From assembly GCF_021261325.1 (NCBI RefSeq), contig NZ_JAJSBI010000001.1:789348-853347 (forward strand): 64,000 bases of DNA. The letters are read 5' to 3'. The position numbers and the translations under genes were made by a program. Of this stretch, positions 17,925 through 25,841 are shown piece after piece. The first letter of the stretch is position 1. Every line of letters starts with the position of its first letter. The notes under the pieces are model-generated. The model saw only the letters and a program-made list of their open reading frames with translations, did not search any database and was not told where the DNA came from. Origin of the DNA: Streptomyces guryensis (GTDB lineage Bacteria; Actinomycetota; Actinomycetes; Streptomycetales; Streptomycetaceae).

Positions 17925-18493
17925 GGCAGCTTCCTCGCGTCGTGGGCGGGTCCGTGGGCGTGCTGGGGCCGCATGAGGGTGCCTGCCTGGTGCAGGAGCC
18001 GGTAGACGGTGGCGACGGAGTAGCTGTGCTCCCTGGCGAGGTCCGGCACCGTTTCACCGGCCTCGTACCGTGCGCGCAGGGACAGCGCGACCTTGTGCCG
18101 TTCGGCGGCCCGTGCTGCGGCGCGCATCCGCAGGGTCTGCTGGGTGGTGCGCACGGTGCCGCCGGCCTCGATCAGCAGGCGCCGGGCACCGCGCCTCGTC
18201 TCTCCTGCTGCCGTGGCGAGTTCGGTGAGCGTTGCGCCGTGCTGCTCGTACAGGGTGCGCAGACGGGCCGCGAGTCGCTGGCGGGCTTGTGGGTTCTGCC
18301 GCATCCGGCGTGTCTGCCAGGAGGTGCGCATGACGGTTCCGGCGTCGTGCAGCCGGTTGAGGACGGTGCCGTAGGACAGGCCGCTGGCGGTGACAAGTTC
18401 GTCGACCGTGGCACCGGACTCGTACTGCTCGCGCAGGGCTTGGGGCGTCACCGCTTTGCTGGCGTCGGACGTGACCGGGGGATGTGGATTCAT
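17921..18493 (-). CDS. DNA-binding protein with three helix-turn-helix repeats
   Basis: 190 aa, ATG overlapping the replication-like gene's stop (ATGA). Three similar HTH units are visible: ESGATVDELVTASGLSYGTV (about 24-50), HGATLTELATAAGETRRGA (about 82-110) and AGETVPDLAREHSYSVATV (about 140-170), each ending in a recognition helix plus RLL or RRLL. A tandem HTH of this sort suits binding of direct repeats at an origin or promoter. It probably controls the operon or assists replication; which one cannot be read. Confidence 0.65.
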   Translation of the reverse strand: MNPHPPVTSDASKAVTPQALREQYESGATVDELVTASGLSYGTVLNRLHDAGTVMRTSWQTRRMRQNPQARQRLAARLRTLYEQHGATLTELATAAGETRRGARRLLIEAGGTVRTTQQTLRMRAAARAAERHKVALSLRARYEAGETVPDLAREHSYSVATVYRLLHQAGTLMRPQHAHGPAHDARKLP

Positions 18494-20028
18494 GCGACGG
18501 ACTCCCATTCGCTGAGGGCTTCGGCATGGGCAGCGGCCAGCTCGTCGTAACTGCGCTGGTCGGCGGGCGTGATGAGGATCAGGCGGCCGTCGGTGGCGAT
18601 GCGCCAGTCGGCGGCCGGACGACCGGTGACGGGGTCGATGACCCGCCCGCCCGGGGCGTGCCACGGCGGTGGGATCTCGTCGGGACGCGGCACTGGCACC
18701 AGGACTTGACGGCCGTCGCGGACGATCACGAGAGCCCTGCTGCGGTGCTCCGCAAGCCGGTTCAGTGCCTCCTGGTAGGCCGCCCGCTCGGCCGCGTGCA
18801 GGGCCTTCCGCCGGGCCGCGATGCCCCAGGTGCCGTGTTGCTCGGCGACCTTGTCCCAGCCCTGTGCCGGCGCTGCGGTGTGGCCGCTGTCGGCGTCCGG
18901 GAGGCGGATACCGAAGCCCTCCAGAGCACGTGGCGCGAGGGCCCAGGTCTGCCCGGTGTGCTGGACGAGGTGGTGGTCGGCGAGGCGTTTCAGGGTCCGG
19001 TAGGTGGTGGCGCGGGAGACCGAGGAGGTACCGACGAGCTCGGCAACGGTCTGATCCTGGCGTACGCGTAGAGCGCTGATGATCATGAGGGCAGCGCTGC
19101 CGAGGCCGTGGTGGGCAAAGGCGTCGTGGGCCATCAGACGGCCGAGGACGGTGGAGTCGATGTCGGCGGTCGTGGCCGTCTCAGGGGTGGTCCACTCCTC
19201 AAGTGCCGGGTCGGGGGGGAACTGAGTGGACCGGAAACGAGACAACAGAGCCGGGCCACCGTGGTCGTGGATCTTGCCGTCGCCCAGGTACCAGGTGGAG
19301 CCCTCCCGGCCATGACCCACCCGCAGACGCCGCAGCCAGCCACGCGGCCGGAGGACCGTCTCGTAGACGACCCGCAGTGTCGTGCGGGAGACCCCCGCTT
19401 CCTCCGCGGTTTGCCGCTCACTGGCGTGGTGCAGCGGGCCGCCGGCGATCTCGGCGAAGTTCAGATGCGCTCTCAGGACCCGCAGCGCTGTCCGTCCTCG
19501 TTCCCCGCGCCACGGTGTCGTTTCGATCCGGTCGCGCAGTGCGGCGAGGACTTCGTACGCCTCGTGCCGGGAGCCCAGCGCCCTGGTGCTGCTGATCGCG
19601 TCCGAGGCGCTGGCCCACACCCGGCGGATGTAGTCCAGGGCGCGCGACTGCCCGGATCGCAGCGCAATGTGCCGGGTGTGCCGTCCGCCTTCGTGGTCGG
19701 GGTGCAGCAGGAGCTGCGTGAGCTGGTCGACGCTGCCGCCGGCACGGGCCACGTGGCAGGCGATGGCGGCGGTGATTCGATGCCCGTGCTCGGCCGCGCC
19801 CTGACGGTCAGCGCGCAGGACCACGCTCCGGCGGTCGGAGCCGAGCCTGCTGTAACTTCCCGCCGCATAGCGGCCGGTGAGGTCTCCGAGCAGAACCAGG
19901 TCAGCCGCAGCCGGAGACAGCCGGTGAAGCCCCAGTCGCTCGCTCGGGTGAATGGGTCGTTGGGATGGGTCTGCCTGGTGGGTGTGGTGTGGCACTGTGG
20001 GGTCGTCTCGCAAGGACGTGGACGCCAC
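18490..20028 (-). CDS. Putative plasmid replication / winged-helix protein
   Basis: 512 aa. The N-terminal region has long helices (ITAAIACHVARAGGSVDQLTQLLL, ALDYIRRVWASASDA). The middle contains two winged-helix segments: RQTAEEAGVSRTTLRVVYETVL near 205-225, and TVAELVGTSSVSRATTYRTLKRLADHHLV near 325-355, MarR-like. The C-terminus is Ala/Glu-rich. It heads the operon that encodes ParA and the ParB-like protein, as Rep genes do on actinobacterial plasmids, with direct repeats just upstream. No catalytic motif was seen, so an initiator rather than a primase is likely; this is inference. Confidence 0.5.
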   Translation of the reverse strand: MASTSLRDDPTVPHHTHQADPSQRPIHPSERLGLHRLSPAAADLVLLGDLTGRYAAGSYSRLGSDRRSVVLRADRQGAAEHGHRITAAIACHVARAGGSVDQLTQLLLHPDHEGGRHTRHIALRSGQSRALDYIRRVWASASDAISSTRALGSRHEAYEVLAALRDRIETTPWRGERGRTALRVLRAHLNFAEIAGGPLHHASERQTAEEAGVSRTTLRVVYETVLRPRGWLRRLRVGHGREGSTWYLGDGKIHDHGGPALLSRFRSTQFPPDPALEEWTTPETATTADIDSTVLGRLMAHDAFAHHGLGSAALMIISALRVRQDQTVAELVGTSSVSRATTYRTLKRLADHHLVQHTGQTWALAPRALEGFGIRLPDADSGHTAAPAQGWDKVAEQHGTWGIAARRKALHAAERAAYQEALNRLAEHRSRALVIVRDGRQVLVPVPRPDEIPPPWHAPGGRVIDPVTGRPAADWRIATDGRLILITPADQRSYDELAAAHAEALSEWESVA

Positions 20029-20088
20029 CTGGGCCCGCTAAAACCACGGGTGGTGTCCGGAACCGACCTCCAATCGGTGCCAAGCGAA

Positions 20089-20114
20089 GCCTCCAGGATT
20101 GCCGTCCTGGAGGC
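20089..20114. terminator. Hairpin upstream of the replication-like gene
   Basis: Perfect 10-bp stem (GCCTCCAGGA at 20089-20098, complement at 20105-20114) with a 6-nt loop. It could be a terminator for incoming transcription or an attenuator. Confidence 0.5.
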
Positions 20115-20257
20115 CTTCGTATGCCTGGCCCCGCATCAGAGGCAGGCGTCCCCATCGCGGCTCGACCGAGAACGACTCGGAGGACCGCCAGAGGAGTCCA
20201 GATCCGCTCGACACCGCCTTGACCTCGGCCGATTCGAGGCCAAACAGAGGACGATTG

Positions 20258-20329
20258 CCTCTGACTGGCTCCGAGCAGCTCGGGTCGAACCCGGGTCGAA
20301 TCAGAGCGGTTTCCTCTGACTGCCTCCGA
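20258..20329 (+). repeat. Iteron-like direct repeats (possible origin)
   Basis: CCTCTGACTGGCTCCGA at 20258-20274 recurs at 20313-20329 with one mismatch, 55 bp apart. A partial CGCCTCTGC follows at 20331-20339, and short inverse copies (CAGAGG) lie nearby. The place, 230 bp upstream of the replication-like gene, suits binding sites for it, but two full copies are few. Confidence 0.3.
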
Positions 20330-20407
20330 TCGCCTCTGCAACCCGTCCTAGCAGGTCACAACCGATACGGCTCACAAAAGCGCAGGTCAGAAGGGTGCTC
20401 AGGAATA

Positions 20408-20437
20408 CCCGGCGTACAGCCCGACTCGTCTGCCGCT
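20408..20437 (+). repeat. Left 30-bp direct repeat (candidate attachment site)
   Basis: Identical over 30 bp to 59177-59206 in the same orientation (begins CCCGGCGTACAGCC, ends CGTCTGCCGCT). The two copies enclose 38.8 kb of defence genes. GTAGCCA-type short repeats lie close to both copies (20535-20570 and 59105-59125). No integrase lies inside the window. Confidence 0.6.
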
Positions 20438-20695
20438 CCGGGTTTTGGCCATAGGGTGCTGCTCGGAACCCCCCTTTTTTCCTGGTTGAGGGCCGGAACA
20501 AAACCCGCTCCGTACCGATCCAAACGGGGTGGCCCGGCTACGTACGTAGCCATGAACGTAGCCATGGGGTGTGGGGTTGGAGATCGGCGGCTTCGGTGCC
20601 TGGCCTTCCGTAAGCGGCCTTTGCCTGAGTCCTTGGCGGGCGGGTTCCTGATTGCGGCCGCTCCATGAGGTGTACCCCTGCGGCAACAAGGATGC

Positions 20696-20710
20696 GTGTA
20701 CGATGTCAAC
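20696..20710. promoter_or_regulatory. Shared operator-like palindrome, site A
   Basis: Read on the minus strand: GTTGAC-ATC-GTACAC. It lies 40 bp upstream of the methyltransferase start. Close relatives occur at 30625-30639 and 58101-58115. Confidence 0.45.
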
Positions 20711-20749
20711 GTGCCCTAATCGTTGATAGAGTAATGGCGTCCGTGTACG

Positions 20750-22420
20750 GTGGCGCACATGGCAGACCATCCCGCCCCACCAGTCGGCGGACCGCTTGTC
20801 ACCGGCTCCGAGATCGCTCGGCTTGCAGGCGTCACGCGTGCCGCCGTCTCCAACTGGAGGCGCCGGTACGAGGATTTCCCCGCACCCGCAGGCGGCGGTG
20901 CGAACAGTCCGTTGTTCGACCTGGCCGCGGTGCAGGCGTGGCTGGACAAGCAGCGCAAGGGCCAGGACGTCTCGGTGGAGGTGCAGCTGTGGCAGGCCCT
21001 GCGAGCGGCCTACGGTGACGACATGATCGGCGGGCTCGCCGACGTGGCCCAGCTGTTCGCCGGTGCCGAGGACGAGGCCCCGGAAGGTCTGCCGACAGAC
21101 GCCATCCGACTGGCGCGGCAACTCGGCGACAGTGGATCACCCGGTGACCTGGTGAGCGCGCTTACCGACCGCTTCACCGACTCGGTGCGCCGGGCCGGGT
21201 CCGACCAGGTCACCTCACCCCGCATCGTCCACGCGGTGCGGCACTTCGCCGGCCAGGTACGCAGCGATGCGACCCTCTTCGATCCGGCTTGTGGCATCGG
21301 AACGCTGCTGTTGGCTGTCGGGCCCGAGGTGGGCCCCCAGCGGTGTGGTCAGGAGGCCGACACCCGCAGTGCTCGATTCGCGCAGCTGCGGGCCGATCTC
21401 ACAGGACGCACCGGCATCGACATCCGCACCGGAGATTCCTTGCGCGGCGACCACTGGCCCGACCTCAAGGCCGATCTCGTCGTCTGCGATCCGCCCGTCG
21501 GTGCCACGGACTGGGGTCGTGAGGATCTGCTGCTCGACCGTCGGTGGGAACTCGGCACACCGTCACGTGCCGAAGGCGAACTCGCCTGGCTGCAACACGC
21601 TTACGCACACACCGCGCCGGGTGGGCGCGTCCTCATGGTCATGCCTGCTTCGGTCGCCTACCGCAAGGCCGGTCGCCGTATCAGGGCGGAGCTCGTGCGG
21701 CGCGGCATCCTCACGGACATCGTCGCCCTCCCCCCGGGCAGCGCGGTGTCGCACGCGCTCCCCGTGCACCTCTGGCATCTGCGGCGCCCGCAATCCGGGG
21801 ATGACGCCGTCGCCAGGGTGCGCATGGTCGACCTGACGGCGAACGATCCCGATGGCCCATTGGTGCCAGGGCCCGACCAGACGGCGGACGTACCCCTGAT
21901 CGAACTCCTCGACGACACCGTGGATCTGACTCCCGGCCGTCACGTCGAGGAGTCCCACCGCGACTACGCGACCGAATACGCGGCACTGCGGCAGGAGTTG
22001 GCCGAACAGGTGAGTCTGCTGGCCGACCTGCTGCCGACCTTGATGGGAGGCGGCGGCGCCAGTGCTTTGGAAGGGCCGTCCGTCAGTGTCGCCGACCTCG
22101 CGCGGGCCGGGCTGGTCGAGTACGGCGATCCGGAGCCGGTGTCGGTGAGCGATCAACTCGACACCGACTACCTCCAGGGCTTCCTGCGCAGCGCGGCGAA
22201 CACACGTCGCTCCACCAGCGCCAGCGGCACCTACCGGCTCGACGGCAAGGGTGCTCGCATCCCGCAGATGGACATCGCTGAGCAGCGTCGATACGGGGCA
22301 GCATTCCGCGCACTGCAGGAGTTCGAGGAGCGGGTGCGGAGGGTGGCCGAACTCGGTAAGCAAGCGTCGGCGCTGGCCCGGGACGGCCTCGGCAACGGGG
22401 CTCTCACGCCAGGAGATTGA
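20750..22420 (+). CDS. HTH-fused N6-adenine DNA methyltransferase (HsdM-like)
   Basis: 556 aa; an in-frame ATG at 20759 is an equally good start. The N-terminal HTH (TGSEIARLAGVTRAAVSNWRRR) is MerR-like. The methyltransferase domain has SAM motif I DPACGIGTLLLAV at about 178-190 and motif IV DPPVG at 247, where NPPF/Y is usual, so the catalytic tetrapeptide is altered. MVMPASVAYRKAGRRIR and VALPPGSAV follow, as in HsdM. The C-terminal about 150 residues may be a recognition region. No HsdS or HsdR is present. It is convergent with the UvrD gene, so it may provide self-marking for the neighbouring nuclease operon, or act as an effector if catalytically weak. Confidence 0.75.
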   Translation: MAHMADHPAPPVGGPLVTGSEIARLAGVTRAAVSNWRRRYEDFPAPAGGGANSPLFDLAAVQAWLDKQRKGQDVSVEVQLWQALRAAYGDDMIGGLADVAQLFAGAEDEAPEGLPTDAIRLARQLGDSGSPGDLVSALTDRFTDSVRRAGSDQVTSPRIVHAVRHFAGQVRSDATLFDPACGIGTLLLAVGPEVGPQRCGQEADTRSARFAQLRADLTGRTGIDIRTGDSLRGDHWPDLKADLVVCDPPVGATDWGREDLLLDRRWELGTPSRAEGELAWLQHAYAHTAPGGRVLMVMPASVAYRKAGRRIRAELVRRGILTDIVALPPGSAVSHALPVHLWHLRRPQSGDDAVARVRMVDLTANDPDGPLVPGPDQTADVPLIELLDDTVDLTPGRHVEESHRDYATEYAALRQELAEQVSLLADLLPTLMGGGGASALEGPSVSVADLARAGLVEYGDPEPVSVSDQLDTDYLQGFLRSAANTRRSTSASGTYRLDGKGARIPQMDIAEQRRYGAAFRALQEFEERVRRVAELGKQASALARDGLGNGALTPGD

Positions 22421-22453
22421 CTGGCAGTCACATCACAATAGAAGAGCTGTACC

Positions 22454-24598
22454 TCACCCCGCCTGCGGAACGAACGCACTGGGCGATCCGCTCCACGACA
22501 CGGCCAACGCCTCCCGCGCCCGTGTGCACGCCACGAACAGCAGACACCGCTCCCGGAGCAGGTCGGACTCGTGCTGTAGCGCGTCCACGGACGCCGGAGT
22601 CACTTCGCGGGCGAAGGGCAGCGCGCTCGCCGTCGCTCCGAGGACGGCGACACACCGGAACTCCAGTCCCTTCATGGCGTGCATGGTGGCCAGCCGTACG
22701 CCGTCCGTGCCCGGCCCCGGATTGTCTCTGACCCGCACCACCGGCACCCGGGCCGCGGCCAGCTTGTCGTACGCCTTGTCGAGCAGCACGTTGAAGCGGG
22801 CGCAGACGCCGATCTCCGACGGGCGGATGCCCTGCGCGATCCAGCCCTCGACGCGCTCGACCAGCGCCGCGACCTCCGCCTGCTCCAAGCCGTACCCGTC
22901 CACGTGCGGTCTACGGCCGTGCAGGAGCGACCGGTAACCCGCCAGGGTGTCGCTGCCCTCGCCGCCCAGGTCGTCGACCGACACCGGGCTGAGGATGCCC
23001 GTCGACCAGGCGAGGATCTCCTCCGTGCTGCGGTAGTTGATGCGCAGGCGGTGAGTGCGTCCGGTCACCGAGATGCCGAGCGAACCGAGGGAGACCTTCG
23101 AGTCGTAGATCCGCTGGTGCGGGTCTCCGGTGATGAACAGGTCGTCGCTGCCGGCCGGCACCGCACCGCGCAGGACGCGCCACTGGGACGGGTGGAGGTC
23201 CTGCGCCTCGTCGACGACGACATGGTCGTGCGTGGGTGAGGAAGAGGCCAGGAGCTCGGCCGCGCGGGCGCACACCTTCAGGTGGGTCGTGGTCTTCTGG
23301 TCGCGCAACATGGACTCGAACAGCTCGACAGCGGGCCACAGTTGCTCCCGCCTGGTCGGCGAGAGCGCGCTGCCGCGACCGCGCCGGGAGGCCGCGCGGT
23401 AGTCGTCCAGAGTGCGCAGATCCTGGGCGAGGACGACGTGGCGGTACTCCTGGGCCAGGAACTGCTCCGTCCAGGGCAGGCCGAGCTTCTTGACGACCCG
23501 CTGCCACACCTGCCGCTCCTCCCGGTCGCCGATCGGGGAGGGCGCCCGGCCGTCGAGGCGGGTCACGATGCCGTGCGCGTAGGCGTTGACCGTGGTCACC
23601 TCGACGCGGGTGAGCAGCGACTCGTCGTCGTCCAGGAGGACGGCCAGGTTCTCCCGCAACGACGCGGCCAGGGCGTTGGTGAACGTGGTGAGCAGCACGC
23701 GGGTGTCCGGGGAGCGGTTGAGCAGGTGCTTGACGCGGTGCAGTGCCGCGACCGTCTTGCCGGTCCCCGGTCCGCCGGTGACCTGCACCGGGCCGCCGTA
23801 CGACGTCCGGTAGGCGACGCGGCGCTGGGAGGGGTGCAGGAACACCCGCCAGGCCGTGAACGGTTTCTCCAGGATGTCGGCGAGTTCCTCCGGGCCGGTG
23901 ACCAGTGTGATGCGGCTCGTGGTGTTGGCGAGGACGACGGCCAGGCTCTCGTCCGGGTCGGGTCCCGCGTCGACAGGCCGTCGGACGGCGATCACGTCCC
24001 GATAGACCTCTTCGGGGCTGAAGCCCTCGGCGAGGTACTGCAGCACCTCGCACTGGTCCTCCGGCAGCAGTGTCTCGAAGGCCCGCAGTTGCGCCTTGTC
24101 GACGATGGTCCGCACGGCCCTGAGCACCTGGTCGTCGATGCCGAGTTCGCGCAGGACCGTGTCCGAGTACGTCGCGAAGAGCAGCGCGTCGGCGGCCGCG
24201 GCGGCCTTCTCCAGGGCCGGGGTCAGCTGCTCGATCGCCGCGACGTTGCGGACCTCCAGCGCCCGGGTCGCGGAGTTCGTGGTGTACAGCCGCTTCGCGG
24301 CCCAGGTGTAGGCGTCGTCGTGCGGGACGACGTTGACGAGCAGAAAGACGTCACTGCCGTCGTCGGGGGCGAGGACGACGCCGCGCCAGAAGTCGTTGAT
24401 GCGGATGGTCCGGATGCGGGGGTCGCGCGCGTTCTCCACAGACTCCAGGTGCAGGCCCTTGTCCGCGTGCAGTTCGGGCACAGTGAGCTGCTGGAACTTC
24501 TGCATCGCCTTGCGCACACCGGCTTTGACGGGCCGTTCCAGGACGTCGTAGCTCTCCCAGAAACTGTTGGCGAACGCGAGCTGCGGCACGAGGCGCAC
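22454..24598 (-). CDS. UvrD/Rep-family DNA helicase with N-terminal RelE/ParE-like region
   Basis: 714 aa. Residues 1-110 (FWESYDVLERPVKAGVRKAMQKF then RIRTIRINDFWRGVVLAP) resemble the ParE/RelE fold often fused to such helicases. The helicase has Walker A GGPGTGKT near 275, VVDEAQD, RINYRST, MHAMKGLEFRCVAVLG and CTRAREAL. It would unwind or translocate on DNA behind a nuclease. It is the last gene of a five-gene operon whose first genes are an SMC-like ATPase and a small helical protein, followed by McrB and McrC. Confidence 0.85.
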   Translation of the reverse strand: MRLVPQLAFANSFWESYDVLERPVKAGVRKAMQKFQQLTVPELHADKGLHLESVENARDPRIRTIRINDFWRGVVLAPDDGSDVFLLVNVVPHDDAYTWAAKRLYTTNSATRALEVRNVAAIEQLTPALEKAAAAADALLFATYSDTVLRELGIDDQVLRAVRTIVDKAQLRAFETLLPEDQCEVLQYLAEGFSPEEVYRDVIAVRRPVDAGPDPDESLAVVLANTTSRITLVTGPEELADILEKPFTAWRVFLHPSQRRVAYRTSYGGPVQVTGGPGTGKTVAALHRVKHLLNRSPDTRVLLTTFTNALAASLRENLAVLLDDDESLLTRVEVTTVNAYAHGIVTRLDGRAPSPIGDREERQVWQRVVKKLGLPWTEQFLAQEYRHVVLAQDLRTLDDYRAASRRGRGSALSPTRREQLWPAVELFESMLRDQKTTTHLKVCARAAELLASSSPTHDHVVVDEAQDLHPSQWRVLRGAVPAGSDDLFITGDPHQRIYDSKVSLGSLGISVTGRTHRLRINYRSTEEILAWSTGILSPVSVDDLGGEGSDTLAGYRSLLHGRRPHVDGYGLEQAEVAALVERVEGWIAQGIRPSEIGVCARFNVLLDKAYDKLAAARVPVVRVRDNPGPGTDGVRLATMHAMKGLEFRCVAVLGATASALPFAREVTPASVDALQHESDLLRERCLLFVACTRAREALAVSWSGSPSAFVPQAG

Positions 24599-24629
24599 TC
24601 CCCACCCTGAACGGACACTCCGCAGTCGA

Positions 24630-25841
24630 TCATACGCGCGGTGTGCTCACCAGCCGGTCGGCCACCTTCGCCATGTCCGAGAGCAGCCCGGAGGGTTCCT
24701 GGTCAAGGTCGAGGGCGTGCTGGTGGATGACGATGCCCGCGTGCCGGACCACGTGGGCCGCGTGTGGGGCGTTGCCCTTGGCGTACACCAGGTGACCTTC
24801 GCGCAGGCCGAGGGCGGTGCAGTACGCGAGCATCTGGTAGAGGTCGGCGTCCGGGAAACCGTCCCGCTTCTCGGCCTTGTACTTGGCGTCCACGACGGCG
24901 CACGGGGCGCCGTGCGGCCCGTAGAGCACGAAGTCGGGCTTCATGCGGATCGCGGACGCCTCGTCGAGGTGATGCGGATCCTGGAGCCGCGCCGAGTGCC
25001 CGAGGCCACGGCACGCCTCGCGCAGTGCCACCGTCACGAAGTCCTCGAAGAGCTTGTTCATGTCGAACAGGAAGCCGTCGAGGCGCAGTTCACCGGGCGC
25101 GTGCTCGACGGAGGCGTTGTCCAGGACGACCCGGGCGAGGTGCAGGGCGTGCTGGTAGCGCGAGTTGAGCCGGCTCGGCTGCCAGGCAGGCAGCGGTTGA
25201 CCCCGCACGATCACCGTGACCTCGGCCAGGCGGGCACGTTGGTGGAGCAACCCGCGACGCACGTCGTGGGGTACGCCGGGCAGTCGCAGGAGGCGCTCGA
25301 CGGCGGCGCGCAGCAGTCGGTTCTCCGCGATGTCGGTGGTGAACTCGTCGTACTCCACCTCCACCGGCAGCGTCGCGCCGAACCGACGCCGTATCTGCTC
25401 GGCTTCCCGGATGCGGCCCCGGACGACCAGGGACGCCTCCTCGGTCACCCGATATCCCTGGAGGAGCCCCTGCCGCAGGGCGCGGTCGATCTGCCGCTCA
25501 ACGGCATGGGCGAGGGCGGGCAGCAGATCGCGGTGCCCGGTGACATCGACGTCCCCGTCCCGCCAACCGCCCTTCGGGTCGAGGCCGTACCCGAGGAGGA
25601 AGAAGAGGCGGGCGATGGGAACCTTGGGGGTGACGCGTACGGTGACCGGCTCGTCGTCTCCCGGCACCGCGACCGCCACCGCGCCGACCTTGCTGCCGGC
25701 CCGCAGGGACCAGTGCCCTGGGACATACGGATCAGGAGCCGCGTCCACGATGTCCCCGGCCGCCAGCGCCCGCCCGACCGTGTCCGACAGGGCGACGCCT
25801 GCGGCCGCCGCGTGCTCGACGAGTTCGACGACACGGGTCAC
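24630..25841 (-). CDS. mcrC: McrC-like nuclease subunit, copy 1
   Basis: 403 aa from the GTG at 25841, which overlaps the McrB stop (GTGA); a longer in-frame extension upstream would lie inside mcrB. A beta-rich N-terminal domain (VRVTPKVPIARLFFLLGY) is followed by the PD-(D/E)XK site MKPDFVLYG and CAVVDAKYKAE near 325-350, and by YQMLAYCTALGL, as in the McrBC 5-methylcytosine restriction family. It is the nuclease partner of the adjacent AAA+ GTPase. Confidence 0.85.
   Translation of the reverse strand: MTRVVELVEHAAAAGVALSDTVGRALAAGDIVDAAPDPYVPGHWSLRAGSKVGAVAVAVPGDDEPVTVRVTPKVPIARLFFLLGYGLDPKGGWRDGDVDVTGHRDLLPALAHAVERQIDRALRQGLLQGYRVTEEASLVVRGRIREAEQIRRRFGATLPVEVEYDEFTTDIAENRLLRAAVERLLRLPGVPHDVRRGLLHQRARLAEVTVIVRGQPLPAWQPSRLNSRYQHALHLARVVLDNASVEHAPGELRLDGFLFDMNKLFEDFVTVALREACRGLGHSARLQDPHHLDEASAIRMKPDFVLYGPHGAPCAVVDAKYKAEKRDGFPDADLYQMLAYCTALGLREGHLVYAKGNAPHAAHVVRHAGIVIHQHALDLDQEPSGLLSDMAKVADRLVSTPRV

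Noticed and set aside
20408..20437. The 30-bp repeat as part of a tRNA 3' end
   Set aside because: No T-loop, acceptor stem or CCA-like arrangement could be drawn around either copy.
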